This document shows, one piece after another, positions 31,999 to 41,430 of a stretch of DNA of 64,000 nt (within the stretch, counting starts at the first letter, position 1; each line of letters begins with the position of its first letter). The translations under genes and the position numbers were made by a program. The stretch spans positions 1 through 64,000 of the forward strand of contig SUWA01000002.1 of NCBI GenBank assembly GCA_015061695.1, written 5' to 3'. Below the pieces are notes generated by a model. It was not told the DNA's origin. It saw only the letters and a program-made list of their open reading frames with translations, and did no database searches. Source of the stretch: Lentisphaerota bacterium (GTDB lineage: Bacteria > Verrucomicrobiota > Lentisphaeria > Victivallales > Victivallaceae).

Positions 31999-33850
31999 AG
32001 TCCGTAACCTCCAGATTGCTCATAATGTAGTCCTTGCGCTCCACGGAATTTTCGCCCATGTAAAAGCGCAGCAAATCATTTACTCCGTGCATATTATCCA
32101 GCGTTACCGGCGAAAGACGCATATCCTTGCCGATGAACACCCCGAAGTCATCCGGAGAAATCTCCCCCAACCCCTTAAAACGGGTGATTTCGGCCGTTTT
32201 ACCCAGTTTGGCAACGGCTTTATCGCGCTCGCTGTCGCTGTAACAGTAGATTGGGGCGGTACCGCTTTTGCGCACCCGGTAGAGCGGAGTTTCCAGCACA
32301 TACAAGTGGCCGGAAAGCACCAGCTGATCAAAGAAACACAAAAAGAATGTAATCATCAAATTGCGGATATGCAATCCGTCAACATCAGCATCAGTGGCCA
32401 GAATGATTTTGTCGTAACGCAGAAACTCCGTGGAATCCTCCACACCCAGCGCCTTCATCAAGAAGGTGAGTTCCTCGTTTTTATAAATCATTTCAAACGA
32501 TTCGCCGTAAGCGTTTTTGGGCTTGCCGCGCAGTTCAAAGATCGCCTGACAATCCGGATCGCGCCGTTTTTCCAGACTCCCGGCCGCCGATTTACCTTCG
32601 GTAAGAAAGATCATCGTTTCCTTGGGTTGGGTTCCGCGCGGCCATTTTGAGCCGATATGGTATTTGCAATCCTTGAGTTTGGGGATGCGCAAAACTGTTT
32701 TCTGCGACGTTTCGCGCGACTGTTTTTTCACTTCCTGAACTTTGCGCCGCACCTGTTCGTTGCGCGAAATTTTGTCCAGCAGAATATCTTTTACATCCAG
32801 ATTTTTCAGCAGGAAGTTGCAAATTTCATCTTTGACCGTCTGCACGATCGGGCCGCGCACTTCGGTGCTGCCCAGCTTGTTTTTGGTCTGCGATTCAAAG
32901 ACCGGCTCCTGCATTTTTATGGCAATGGCACCGGTGATACCGTCGCGCACATCCGGGGCCTGATAGTTTTTGCCCGAAATCTCGTTGACTGCTTTCAGGA
33001 TCCCCTCGCAAAACGCCGACTGGTGGGTGCCGCCATCGGTGGTATGCTGACCGTTGACAAACGAAAAATAGGTCTGCCCATACTCATCGCTGTGCGTAAA
33101 AGCAAATTCCAACGTTTTGCTTTTGTAGTGAATGACATTGTAAATGGCGTTGTCTTCCACCTCGCTGGTCAGCAGATCTTTCAAACCTTCTTTGCTGTAA
33201 AAGCGCTGATCGTTCAGATAGATCGACAAACCGGTGTTCAAATAAGCATACATCCAGAGCCGTTTTTCGACAAAACTCATCCGGAAGCGGAAGTCGTGGA
33301 ATATTTCCGGGTCGGGCCGGAAAACGATCAAAGTGCCGTCCCGTTCTTCAGTATCACCTTCAGTATCTCCGGATAAAATCCCCTGTTTGAAAGTTACTTC
33401 CCGGTAATGCCCGGCACGGATACTGCGGGCCACAAAGGTTTCGGAAAGAAAGTTTACTGCCTTGACCCCCACACCGTTCATACCAACCGAAAACTGGAAA
33501 GCCTCGGTGCTGTATTTACCACCGGTATTGATATCCGACACACATTCCACCAGTTTGCCCTGCGGAATGCCGCGACCGTAGTCGCGCACCGAAACGGTTC
33601 CGTCCTCGGTGATATTAATATCCAGCCGGCGGCCGAAGTTCATAATGAACTCATCCACACCGTTATCGACCACTTCTTTGAGCAGAACATATATACCGTC
33701 ATCGGGGTGCGAGCCATCGCCGGCCCGGCCGATATACATGCCAAGCCGGCTGCGCACATGATCGCGCGGATCCATATGCTTGATATGCGACTCATCATAA
33801 GCGGCAGTGCCGGCCGGAGCAGTATTCAAATTTTCCAAATCTTCCGCCAT
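31991..33850 (-). CDS. parE: Topoisomerase IV/gyrase subunit B
   Basis: 619 residues. ATPase motifs LLKEVVDNGVDEFIM, RDYGRGIPQG and GMNGVGVKAVNF, then TOPRIM LTEGKSAAGSLEKRRD and ATDADVDGLHIRNLM. FELRGKPKNAYGE is closer to ParE than to the GyrB PLRGKILN type. The frame extends to an ATG at 33889, but transcription would begin near there; ATG 33850 (MAEDLENL) has AGGA at the right distance and is preferred. It is the first gene of a seven-gene minus-strand run ending at 23328. Confidence 0.92.
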   Translation of the reverse strand: MAEDLENLNTAPAGTAAYDESHIKHMDPRDHVRSRLGMYIGRAGDGSHPDDGIYVLLKEVVDNGVDEFIMNFGRRLDINITEDGTVSVRDYGRGIPQGKLVECVSDINTGGKYSTEAFQFSVGMNGVGVKAVNFLSETFVARSIRAGHYREVTFKQGILSGDTEGDTEERDGTLIVFRPDPEIFHDFRFRMSFVEKRLWMYAYLNTGLSIYLNDQRFYSKEGLKDLLTSEVEDNAIYNVIHYKSKTLEFAFTHSDEYGQTYFSFVNGQHTTDGGTHQSAFCEGILKAVNEISGKNYQAPDVRDGITGAIAIKMQEPVFESQTKNKLGSTEVRGPIVQTVKDEICNFLLKNLDVKDILLDKISRNEQVRRKVQEVKKQSRETSQKTVLRIPKLKDCKYHIGSKWPRGTQPKETMIFLTEGKSAAGSLEKRRDPDCQAIFELRGKPKNAYGESFEMIYKNEELTFLMKALGVEDSTEFLRYDKIILATDADVDGLHIRNLMITFFLCFFDQLVLSGHLYVLETPLYRVRKSGTAPIYCYSDSERDKAVAKLGKTAEITRFKGLGEISPDDFGVFIGKDMRLSPVTLDNMHGVNDLLRFYMGENSVERKDYIMSNLEVTDYE

Positions 33851-33892
33851 AAAAATCCTGTTTTCAGTCGGCAGACAATCCGCCGACATATC

Positions 33893-33920
33893 AATATAAT
33901 ATTACACTAATTTAACTCAA
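33893..33920 (-). promoter_or_regulatory. Promoter of the parE operon with 5'-end hairpin
   Basis: On the minus strand TTGAGT (33920-33915), 16-bp spacer, TATATT (33898-33893). The expected transcript starts at about 33886, right at a GTCGGC/GCCGAC hairpin (33867-33887). Confidence 0.6.
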
Positions 33921-33968
33921 AAGTGCAAAATTTCAAGTCAATAAAGTGATTTTTTTGTAATTCCGACC

Positions 33969-33997
33969 TTGAAAACAGCTAAAAAAGGTTATATCTT
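33969..33997 (+). promoter_or_regulatory. Promoter of the phosphoesterase gene, apparently leaderless
   Basis: TTGAAA (33969-33974), 17-bp spacer, TATCTT (33992-33997). The predicted start of transcription coincides with the ATG at 34004 and there is no Shine-Dalgarno. Confidence 0.55.
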
Positions 33998-34003
33998 AAT
34001 AAC

Positions 34004-34888
34004 ATGAAAGCGTTACATGGTAAATCCCGTCCGGCCAGACGGCTGAAAATTTTCTGGAAGCGTAATTACGCCATACTGCTCACCGGCATATTTCTGCTGG
34101 TGATCGGTTGGTATGCCTTGCACATGGAACCGCGGTTGCGTAAAATCAGAGAAATCGAATTCAGCTCGCCGGCCGTTACCGGCGATGTTGATGGTTTGAC
34201 GATCGCTTTTGTAGCCGATATACACCTTAATGAACTCCAGATGCAAGAGCTGCCGGAAACTGTCGAGATCATCAATCAGCGCAAGGCCGATATTATCCTG
34301 CTGGGCGGAGATTTTGTAAACGGCAATGGCACCGGTCCGGACGCGCAAGTGTTGATAAAATACCTGCAGAAACTTTCTGCTCCGCTGGGTGTTTACGCTG
34401 TTCCCGGCAATCACGATGTGCGCCGCGGCATCGAACCGGTCAAGGCCGCGTTTGCCGGCAGCCATATCAAACTGCTGCAGGATCAGAATGTTATCATCGA
34501 CGCTGGCCGCGGCCGACGCTTCAATTTGATCGGACTGGACTACCACACCAACCCGCACCGGCAAAATGATCCGCAGCGTATTCGACAGTTGATCGAGCCG
34601 GATATGTTCAATCTGGTTTTGACTCATACACCGGCAGATTTCAAGTTTATGAACGATGATGTTGATCTGGTGCTGGCCGGCCACACCCACGGCGGCCAGC
34701 TGAATATACCGTTTTTAGGCAGCGTTATCAATCCGGCGATCGGGCGCAAATATAATTACGGATTGATCCGCGAAGAGCGCAAAAGCATGTATGTAACTTG
34801 CGGCCTCGGCTCGGCTTACGCCCCTGCCCGGCTGGCAATGAGGCCCGAAATAGTCTTTATTACGCTTAAAAACCAGCCGGAAAAGTGA
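34004..34888 (+). CDS. Membrane-anchored metallophosphoesterase (YaeI/LpxG-like)
   Basis: 294 residues. An N-terminal membrane span (about residues 24-40, NYAILLTGIFLLVIGWYAL) anchors a calcineurin-type domain. Metal motifs in order: ADIHLNE, GGDFVNGN, GNHDVRRG, LTHTP and AGHTHGGQLNIP. This is the YaeI/Chlamydia LpxG group, some of which hydrolyse UDP-2,3-diacylglucosamine in lipid A synthesis; others act on undefined phosphodiesters. The pattern alone does not separate them. Promoter and start are at 33969-34004. The short 79-bp gap to tyrS carries a promoter for that gene. Confidence 0.85.
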   Translation: MKALHGKSRPARRLKIFWKRNYAILLTGIFLLVIGWYALHMEPRLRKIREIEFSSPAVTGDVDGLTIAFVADIHLNELQMQELPETVEIINQRKADIILLGGDFVNGNGTGPDAQVLIKYLQKLSAPLGVYAVPGNHDVRRGIEPVKAAFAGSHIKLLQDQNVIIDAGRGRRFNLIGLDYHTNPHRQNDPQRIRQLIEPDMFNLVLTHTPADFKFMNDDVDLVLAGHTHGGQLNIPFLGSVINPAIGRKYNYGLIREERKSMYVTCGLGSAYAPARLAMRPEIVFITLKNQPEK

Positions 34889-34896
34889 TTCAATAC

Positions 34897-34924
34897 TTGC
34901 AACTTGTCCTTTGCGGAGTATATT
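34897..34924 (+). promoter_or_regulatory. Promoter of tyrS
   Basis: TTGCAA (34897-34902), 16-bp spacer, TATATT (34919-34924). Confidence 0.6.
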
Positions 34925-34967
34925 ATAAAGATTTTTTTAATACAAACCCAAAAAACAAGGCAGAAAA

Positions 34968-36254
34968 ATGAATATTTATCAGGAACTCAAAGCCCGCGGT
35001 TTTGTCTACCAGATGACCGATGAAGCAGCGATCGAAAAGAAATTCACCACCGAAAAAGTGGTATTTTATTGCGGCTTTGACCCCACCGGCAGCAGTTTGC
35101 ATGTAGGGCACCTGCTCCCGGTCATGGCCATGCGTATGCTCCAGAAGGCCGGCCACGTTCCGACCGTGCTGGTCGGCGGCGCTACCGGTGCCATCGGCGA
35201 CCCATCCGGCCGCAGTACTGCCCGCAACATGATCACCATGGACGAAGTTGCGCACAATGTGGAGTGCCTCAAGAGTCAGCTGGCGCGTTTTATCACGCTC
35301 GAAAACGGCGAAGCTAACTTTGTCAATAACTTCGACTGGTTCGGCCAGATCAAACTGCTGGATTTTTTGCGCGATATCGGCAGTCGTTTTTCGGTCAACC
35401 GTATGCTGGCGCAAAAGTCGGTGGAAAGCCGGCTGGAAAACGGTCTTTCGTTCCTTGAATTCAGCTATTCGCTGCTGCAAGGCTATGACTTTTACCACCT
35501 CAATAAAGAATACAATTGTACGCTCGAAATCGGCGGTCAGGATCAGTGGGGCAACATGGTTGCCGGTACCGAACTCATCCGCCGCATGTACGAAGAAGAA
35601 AAAGATGTGCATGTGCTGACCATTCCGCTGCTGATCAACCCGGCCACCGGTCAGAAATTCGGCAAATCCATTGGCGGCACCAGTGTCTGGCTGGATGTCA
35701 ACCGCACCAGTGTCTTTGATTACTACCAGTTCTGGCGCAACTGCGATGATGCCATGCTGGGCGATCTTTTGAAAAAATTCGCCATCGAACTGCCGCTGGA
35801 AGAATGTATTGCACTGGCTGATTGCGGCAACATCAACCGCGCCAAAGAAATCCTGGCGTTTGAAGCCACCAAGATGGCGCACGGCGAACAGGCAGCCAAA
35901 GAAGCGTTCCTCACCGCCGGCAGTCAGTTCGGCTTTGCCGATCCGGAACGTAAAATCGCCACCAGCAGCGCCATCGGTACTATTGAGTGCAAAGCCGAAG
36001 CCAGCTATCCGGAAACGACGCTGCCGGCCGACAGCCTGAACGGCGACGGTTTGTGGATCGTCCAGCTGCTGACCAACGCCGGCATGACCAAAACCAACAG
36101 CGAGGCCCGCCGTCTGATCCAGGGCAACGCCGTAAAAGTCAATGGCGAAAAAGTCAGCGATATGAATCTGATGATCAAAGCGGCCGACGTTCCGGAAAAA
36201 GAACTGCTGTTGCAAACCGGCAAAAAGAATTTCAAGAAAGTGATTTTTGCCTGA
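34968..36254 (+). CDS. tyrS: Tyrosyl-tRNA synthetase
   Basis: 428 residues. Class I catalytic domain with FDPTGSSLHVGHLLP (HIGH-like motif HVGH), the tyrosine-binding LLQGYDFYHLN and GGQDQWGNM, and KFGKSIGGT (KMSKS-like). The last about 70 residues form an S4 RNA-binding domain (MTKTNSEARRLIQGNAVKVNG). Attaches tyrosine to tRNA-Tyr in the cytoplasm. ATG 34968 follows AAGG by about 8 bases. A strong terminator follows the stop. Confidence 0.97.
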   Translation: MNIYQELKARGFVYQMTDEAAIEKKFTTEKVVFYCGFDPTGSSLHVGHLLPVMAMRMLQKAGHVPTVLVGGATGAIGDPSGRSTARNMITMDEVAHNVECLKSQLARFITLENGEANFVNNFDWFGQIKLLDFLRDIGSRFSVNRMLAQKSVESRLENGLSFLEFSYSLLQGYDFYHLNKEYNCTLEIGGQDQWGNMVAGTELIRRMYEEEKDVHVLTIPLLINPATGQKFGKSIGGTSVWLDVNRTSVFDYYQFWRNCDDAMLGDLLKKFAIELPLEECIALADCGNINRAKEILAFEATKMAHGEQAAKEAFLTAGSQFGFADPERKIATSSAIGTIECKAEASYPETTLPADSLNGDGLWIVQLLTNAGMTKTNSEARRLIQGNAVKVNGEKVSDMNLMIKAADVPEKELLLQTGKKNFKKVIFA

Positions 36255-36274
36255 TATAAAAAATATATATCTAC

Positions 36275-36313
36275 AAAACTGCTGCAAGCTCAACAACTTG
36301 CAGCAGTTTTTTT
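36275..36313 (+). terminator. Terminator of tyrS
   Basis: A 14-bp stem (AAAACTGCTGCAAG 36275-36288, CTTGCAGCAGTTTT 36297-36310) with short loop, followed by a T run. Confidence 0.9.
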
Positions 36314-36337
36314 TATAAAAATACCGGCATGCTTTAG

Positions 36338-38104
36338 TTATTTTTGCACGATCGCAACTCTGAACCCCAACCAATAATGACGGTCTTCAGGCATCCCGCA
36401 GGCCCGGATCGCCGCCCGATGCGAGCTGCTGCCGCTGACATCGCTGCCGCCGCGATAAACTTTGCGGTCCCCCTCTTCGCATAACGGATCGGTGCCATCC
36501 TGATAGTATGTGTAAGTCATCAGTAGATCATTTTCATATTTACAACTGTCCAGACACCACTCCCAGACTCCCCGGAGAAAACGATTGTTGGAATCACGAC
36601 ATGCCTTTTCCCATTGAGCTTCAGTAGGCAGATCATATTTCCAACCTTTCGGCAACGGATATTTTTCATTTAACTTACTGCAAAAATCTCTGGCTTCAAA
36701 CCACGAAATATTTCTTACCGGCGAAACGTTTCCTTTTTGCCGCTCCCAATCCTGCCCCATTACAATGGCATATTGTTCTTCTGTAACTTCCGATGCCGCA
36801 ATATAATAATCTTGCGATAATGTTACCACATGGGGCCGCTCGTCCGCTCTTCTGTCCGGATCGTTTTCCGCACTGCCCATTTTGAATTTACCGGATTTAA
36901 CTTTGAAAAATTCCATCTTTACATTTTTTCGCAAATTCACCACGGTCTTTTGTTCATCCATTATCACTCGCGGCGTTCTAAAACACCAGATACCGATTGC
37001 TACACCGGCAATCAGCAATAATATCCCACCACAAATCACTTTGCCTTTGGGAGGAAGCTCCCAAAATACCTTACCCAAGCCAATAATAATCCCTGACAAT
37101 CCGAGCAACAGCCACTTGACAGCGCCAAGCAGCCAGCTGACTGCTTTTTTCAATATTTTGCCGGTCAGCGATAGGCCATTCTGCCGATACGACGAACGCA
37201 TGGCATCAGAAAAGTCTTTACAGGTTGGAAACCGGTCTTCCGGTTTTTTACTTAACGCTTTGAGAATAGCTTTCCGGACAGGCAAACTGGTATTATCCGG
37301 ATCTTCCGGCGTTTCATTAAGAGCACAACGGCAAACATCATCGCTGTCAATTGCAGAACCGAAAGGCGGTTCTCCGGCAAACATTTCGTAAACCGTAGCC
37401 GCCAATGCGTACTGGTCACTGGCGGCAGTCAACGTTTTACCGCGCCACTGTTCGGGTGATTTATAATGCAAGGTGCCGGTAGTGTCAAAAAACTGTTGTG
37501 ATACCCGGCTCATCGAACTGTGCAACTGCGCCGCCAACCCGAAATCCAGCAGTTTTACATTACCCTGCCGGTCAATCATTATATTACCGGGTTTAACATC
37601 GCGGTGCAAAACTTTTTTACTGTGAGCGTAGTTCAGCGCATCGGCAATTTGCCCAACCAGATTCAGTATCAACGGTTCTGAAAACTCGCCATTATTGCGT
37701 TTTTCCCGCAAAAAGCTACGCAGTTCCACCCCATCAACATACTCCATTACAAGGTAATAGAGGCGGGTGGTTTTATCCAGACGCAACGCATTATAACTGG
37801 CTATATAGGGGTGGTGAAGATCGTGTACCAGCTTGAAATTTTCTTTAACGCGTTCCATTTCCGCCTGATTGCCGGATAGTTCCGCAGTCAGAGTTTTCAC
37901 AGCAACCTTAATCTGAGCTTCTTCATCCCAGCACTCATAAACCACGCCCATGCCGCCACGTCCAAGCTCGGCAAGAACTTTATACTGTCCAAGAATGGTA
38001 TCGCCGATTTTTATTCCGGCAGTGTTTTTCGGCTTTACGCCACCGGGAATGGTTATTCCCCTATCGGGCTGTTCGCCGCCTGTCCAAAAATCATGATCTG
38101 ACAT
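36338..38104 (-). CDS. Membrane Ser/Thr protein kinase fused to a formylglycine-enzyme-like (SUMF1) domain
   Basis: 588 residues. Hanks-type kinase: GRGGMGVVY (48-56), K70 in VAVKTL, HRDVKPGNIM and LLDFGLAAQ, ATP and substrate lobes complete. Two hydrophobic stretches near residues 320-370 (LLLGLSGIIIGLG, VICGGILLLIAGVAIGIW) form the membrane part. The C-terminal domain (from about 400; SGKFKMGSAENDPD, EVTEEQYAIVMG, LPTEAQWEKAC, GSDVSGSSSHRAAIRACG) is of the FGE/sulfatase-modifying type and would be periplasmic; it may bind carbohydrate or peptides rather than act as an enzyme. The frame is open upstream to 38173; ATG 38104 has GAGGGG seven bases before. Such fusions are known in Planctomycetes and relatives. 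Confidence 0.9.
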   Translation of the reverse strand: MSDHDFWTGGEQPDRGITIPGGVKPKNTAGIKIGDTILGQYKVLAELGRGGMGVVYECWDEEAQIKVAVKTLTAELSGNQAEMERVKENFKLVHDLHHPYIASYNALRLDKTTRLYYLVMEYVDGVELRSFLREKRNNGEFSEPLILNLVGQIADALNYAHSKKVLHRDVKPGNIMIDRQGNVKLLDFGLAAQLHSSMSRVSQQFFDTTGTLHYKSPEQWRGKTLTAASDQYALAATVYEMFAGEPPFGSAIDSDDVCRCALNETPEDPDNTSLPVRKAILKALSKKPEDRFPTCKDFSDAMRSSYRQNGLSLTGKILKKAVSWLLGAVKWLLLGLSGIIIGLGKVFWELPPKGKVICGGILLLIAGVAIGIWCFRTPRVIMDEQKTVVNLRKNVKMEFFKVKSGKFKMGSAENDPDRRADERPHVVTLSQDYYIAASEVTEEQYAIVMGQDWERQKGNVSPVRNISWFEARDFCSKLNEKYPLPKGWKYDLPTEAQWEKACRDSNNRFLRGVWEWCLDSCKYENDLLMTYTYYQDGTDPLCEEGDRKVYRGGSDVSGSSSHRAAIRACGMPEDRHYWLGFRVAIVQK

Positions 38105-38195
38105 TATCGATCCCCTCACCAATCTTAAACTTATATATTTTACATAACATAACATAAAAAGCATAATTTGCAAATCAGTCCGCTATATTGCCTGA

Positions 38196-38522
38196 ATGAA
38201 AAAATATTTTATTTTTATGTTTGCAGCATTTTTTATTGACCGGTCCGAGTTTGCCTTTGTTATTGCGATCATAACCTCACTGGCGGGTGCGATCGGCTTA
38301 TTTGAAGAAATACCCGGCAATCGTGCCGTCCACGGTAAAAGTTGCCGCCTATTGCCGCTGTTGTTTGCTTCCGGAGCCGGGACGGAAAGCCGCCGGGTGA
38401 GCGGCACGACCACTTTCCGGGGTATGCTTGCAGCTGCCGGGCCGGGGGATTCATTCCGCCGCTCTACGCTTTGTTTCAAAAAGTGCGCAAAAGGGCAAAA
38501 CACACCGACAATAAATAACTAA
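38196..38522 (+). CDS. Small ORF of unknown status
   Basis: 108 codons. The N-terminus MKKYFIFMFAAFFI looks like a short signal or membrane segment, followed by FVIAIITSLAGAI, faintly like a decayed prepilin helix, and a basic tail. No ribosome site stands out and no family is recognised. In its favour, a perfect terminator with a T run on this strand begins eight bases after the stop. If it is not a gene, the 38105-38587 gap is otherwise empty. Confidence 0.3.
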   Translation: MKKYFIFMFAAFFIDRSEFAFVIAIITSLAGAIGLFEEIPGNRAVHGKSCRLLPLLFASGAGTESRRVSGTTTFRGMLAAAGPGDSFRRSTLCFKKCAKGQNTPTINN

Positions 38523-38530
38523 AAACAATC

Positions 38531-38575
38531 CGGGCTGCAGCCAAACTTATTTGTTCTGACTGCAGCCCGTTTTTT
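38531..38575. terminator. Bidirectional terminator between small ORF and clpB
   Basis: CGGGCTGCAG (38531-38540) and CTGCAGCCCG (38560-38569) form a 10-bp stem with T runs on the plus strand and, less strictly, on the minus strand. Confidence 0.85.
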
Positions 38576-38587
38576 ACGGCTGTTTTT

Positions 38588-41200
38588 TTATTCCACTGTT
38601 TCCGGTTCAACAGCCACCGGAGCCAGACATTCAAAGGTCAATTTACCTTCCGCAACATCGACTTTAAGCTCGCCGCCGGGAATAAGTTCACCCCCGATAA
38701 GCAGACGTGATACCGGTGTTTCCAGCTCGCGGATGACCGCCCGTTTCAGCGGACGCGCCCCGAATGCCGGATCAAAACCGCTTTCGACGATCAGCTCTTT
38801 AGCCGCAGAGGTAATATTGAATTTGATTTCATACTCCGCCAGCCGCTTACTGAAATGCTTCAGCTGAATATCCACAATTGCAATCATATCGGCCTTGCTC
38901 AACTGCCGGAAAATCAGCACTTCGTCAATACGGTTAAGAAACTCCGGCCGGAAATGCCGTTTGAGTTCATCCGTTACCATATCTTTGACTTCGTTGACCG
39001 CACCATGGTGTTCAAGGATCAGATGACTTGCCAGATTGCTGGTCATAATGATGATGGTATTTTTAAAGCTCACCACCCTGCCCTGCGAATCGGTAACACG
39101 ACCGTCCTCAAGAATTTGCAGCAAGATATTGAACACATCGCTGTGAGCTTTTTCTATTTCATCAAACAAAACCACCGAATACGGTTTGCGCCGTACCGCT
39201 TCGGTCAGCTGGCCGCCTTCTTCGTAGCCGACATATCCGGGAGGCGCCCCGATCAGGCGCGATACATTGTATTTTTCCATATATTCCGACATGTCGATTC
39301 TGACCACACTGCGCTCATCATCAAAAAGCTGTTCAGCCAAGGCCCGCGCCAATTCCGTTTTGCCGACCCCGGTGGGCCCGAGGAAGATAAACGAGGCGAT
39401 CGGCCGGTTGGGATCCTGCAAACCGGCTCTGGCCCGCAAAACCGCATCCGCCACCGCCTGCACGGCTTCGTCCTGACCGATAACACGCTCGTGCAGCGTA
39501 TCAGCAAGCTTCAGCAGTTTGGCTTTTTCGCTGGCCAGCAGTTTGCTGACCGGAATATGAGTCCAGCGACTGACGATATTGGCAATATCTTCGGCATCGA
39601 CTTCTTCCTTGAGCAACCGGCTGGAAGAACTGGTTTTGAGCTGTTCTTCGGCAGCTTTGATCTGTTTTTCAATGCCGGGAATCGTGCCATGCCGAAGTTC
39701 AGCCGCGCGGTTGAGGTCATAGTCGCGTTCAGCTTTCTCCAACTGTACGCGGGCCAATTCCAGCGATTCACGCAAATTCTGCAATCCGGTGATGGATTTT
39801 TTTTCATTTTCCCAGCGGGCGCGCAGTTCGGTGGCCTGACTTTTCAGCTCCGAGAGTTCGGCTTCCAACGCTTCGCGCCGTTTGATACTGGCAGTATCTT
39901 TATCTTTTTTCAGCCCGGTGATCTCGATTTCCAGTCGCATGATGCGCCGTTCGATCTCATCGATCTCGATGGGCGAACTTTCTATTTCAGTACGCAGCAC
40001 CGCCGCGGCTTCATCCACCAGGTCAATAGCTTTGTCGGGCAGAAAACGATCGGCAATGTATTTATCAGACAACACCGCCGCCGCCACCAGCGCACCATCC
40101 TGCAGATGGATTCCGTGATGCAGTTCGTAACGCTCCTTAAGCCCGCGCAGGATCGAAATCGTATCTTCGACCGAGGGCGGTTCCACCAGTACCGACTGAA
40201 AACGCCGTTCAAGTGCCGCATCTTTTTCTATGTATTTGCGGTATTCATCCAGCGTGGTAGCCCCAATGCAGTGCAACTCACCCCGCGCCAACATCGGCTT
40301 GAGCAAATTCCCGGCATCCATACTGCCTTCAGAAGCACCGGCACCAACCACGGTATGCAATTCATCAATAAACAGGATCACATTGCCGTTGGCACTGGTA
40401 ACTTCTTTAAGCACTGCTTTGAGCCGTTCTTCAAATTCTCCGCGATATTTGGCTCCGGCGATCAGACTGCCCATATCCAGCGCCACAAGTTTGCGGTTTT
40501 TCAAACTTTCCGGCACATCACCTTTGAAAATACGCAACGCCAACCCTTCCACGATGGCAGTTTTACCAACCCCGGGTTCACCGATCAAGACCGGATTGTT
40601 TTTGGTGCGGCGCGAAAGTATCTGCACCACCCGCCGGATCTCCTCATCGCGGCCGATGACCGGGTCGAGTTTTCCCCGTGCGGCTTGCAAGGTAAGGTCG
40701 CGCCCATACTTGTTCAAGGCATCGAACGTGCCTTCCGGGTCCGGTGAAGTTACGCGCTGATTGCCGCGAACACTCTGCAGAGCTTTGAGTACAGCATCAT
40801 AAGTAACCCCGCAATCACGGAGAATCCGCGCGGATTCACACTTGCACTTGATCAAAGCCAGCAGAATATGCTCCACGCTGACAAATTCATCTTTCATACC
40901 TGAAGCTATCTTACCGGATTCAACCAATACTTCGCTGAATTCCCGACTCTGATATAAATCGCCGTTGCCATTGCCGGAAAAGTGCGGTTCTTTGGCCAGA
41001 GCGGCGGCCACAACTTCCTGCAATTCAGCGGTGTTGATATTGAGTTTTTCCAGTAAACTGCCGGCCAAACCGTCCTGTTGCTCCAACAATGCTTTGAACA
41101 AATGCAAATCGCTCAAAGCCGTATGGCGCGATTCAACCGCCAGAGCCTGGGCTCCGGCAAGAGCTTCACGACTGCGATTGGTAAATTTTTCAATATTCAT
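38588..41200 (-). CDS. clpB: ClpB protein disaggregase
   Basis: 870 residues, the usual ClpB length. Two AAA+ modules: [11 protein letters not shown] with [13 protein letters not shown], and [12 protein letters not shown] with LFDEIEKAH. The middle coiled-coil region (about residues 410-520; [18 protein letters not shown]) marks ClpB rather than ClpA/C. The N-terminal Clp_N repeats are present ([16 protein letters not shown]). ClpB resolves protein aggregates with DnaK after heat stress. AAGGAGG is seven bases before ATG 41200. Two palindromes lie in its 5' region (41256-41317). Not linked to dnaK here. Confidence 0.97.
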   Translation of the reverse strand: MNIEKFTNRSREALAGAQALAVESRHTALSDLHLFKALLEQQDGLAGSLLEKLNINTAELQEVVAAALAKEPHFSGNGNGDLYQSREFSEVLVESGKIASGMKDEFVSVEHILLALIKCKCESARILRDCGVTYDAVLKALQSVRGNQRVTSPDPEGTFDALNKYGRDLTLQAARGKLDPVIGRDEEIRRVVQILSRRTKNNPVLIGEPGVGKTAIVEGLALRIFKGDVPESLKNRKLVALDMGSLIAGAKYRGEFEERLKAVLKEVTSANGNVILFIDELHTVVGAGASEGSMDAGNLLKPMLARGELHCIGATTLDEYRKYIEKDAALERRFQSVLVEPPSVEDTISILRGLKERYELHHGIHLQDGALVAAAVLSDKYIADRFLPDKAIDLVDEAAAVLRTEIESSPIEIDEIERRIMRLEIEITGLKKDKDTASIKRREALEAELSELKSQATELRARWENEKKSITGLQNLRESLELARVQLEKAERDYDLNRAAELRHGTIPGIEKQIKAAEEQLKTSSSSRLLKEEVDAEDIANIVSRWTHIPVSKLLASEKAKLLKLADTLHERVIGQDEAVQAVADAVLRARAGLQDPNRPIASFIFLGPTGVGKTELARALAEQLFDDERSVVRIDMSEYMEKYNVSRLIGAPPGYVGYEEGGQLTEAVRRKPYSVVLFDEIEKAHSDVFNILLQILEDGRVTDSQGRVVSFKNTIIIMTSNLASHLILEHHGAVNEVKDMVTDELKRHFRPEFLNRIDEVLIFRQLSKADMIAIVDIQLKHFSKRLAEYEIKFNITSAAKELIVESGFDPAFGARPLKRAVIRELETPVSRLLIGGELIPGGELKVDVAEGKLTFECLAPVAVEPETVE

Positions 41201-41255
41201 GATCTACCTCCTTACGGTTTGTTTTTTTTGTTTACCGTTATCAATAGCAATATGC

Positions 41256-41317
41256 GTGCCAACTTTTGGCACAAGCTCAAAAATTATCCAAAAAACAGCC
41301 ATTTGCGCCAAAATGGC
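41256..41317. promoter_or_regulatory. Two palindromes upstream of clpB
   Basis: GTGCCAA-CTT-TTGGCAC (41256-41272), a perfect 7-3-7 repeat, and GCCATTT-GCGCCA-AAATGGC (41298-41317). They are not CIRCE, HAIR or CtsR sites by sequence; they could be operators for a stress regulator or for the gene at 41431. Confidence 0.5.
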
Positions 41318-41363
41318 CCAAGTGGATGCGTCAAATTGACCCGCAAAAAATGTAATAAATGAC

Positions 41364-41392
41364 TTGCATTTTTTTACAGACTATGATATAGT
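41364..41392 (+). promoter_or_regulatory. Promoter of the zinc-ribbon/Lrp unit
   Basis: TTGCAT (41364-41369), 17-bp spacer, TATAGT (41387-41392). Confidence 0.6.
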
Positions 41393-41430
41393 ACCAAATA
41401 GTTTCATAAAAAAACAGGATAAGCGCTTTT

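Noticed and set aside
38855-40747. Plus-strand frame of 630 codons over clpB
   Set aside because: ClpB is unmistakable on the minus strand; the plus frame has no ribosome site or family motif.
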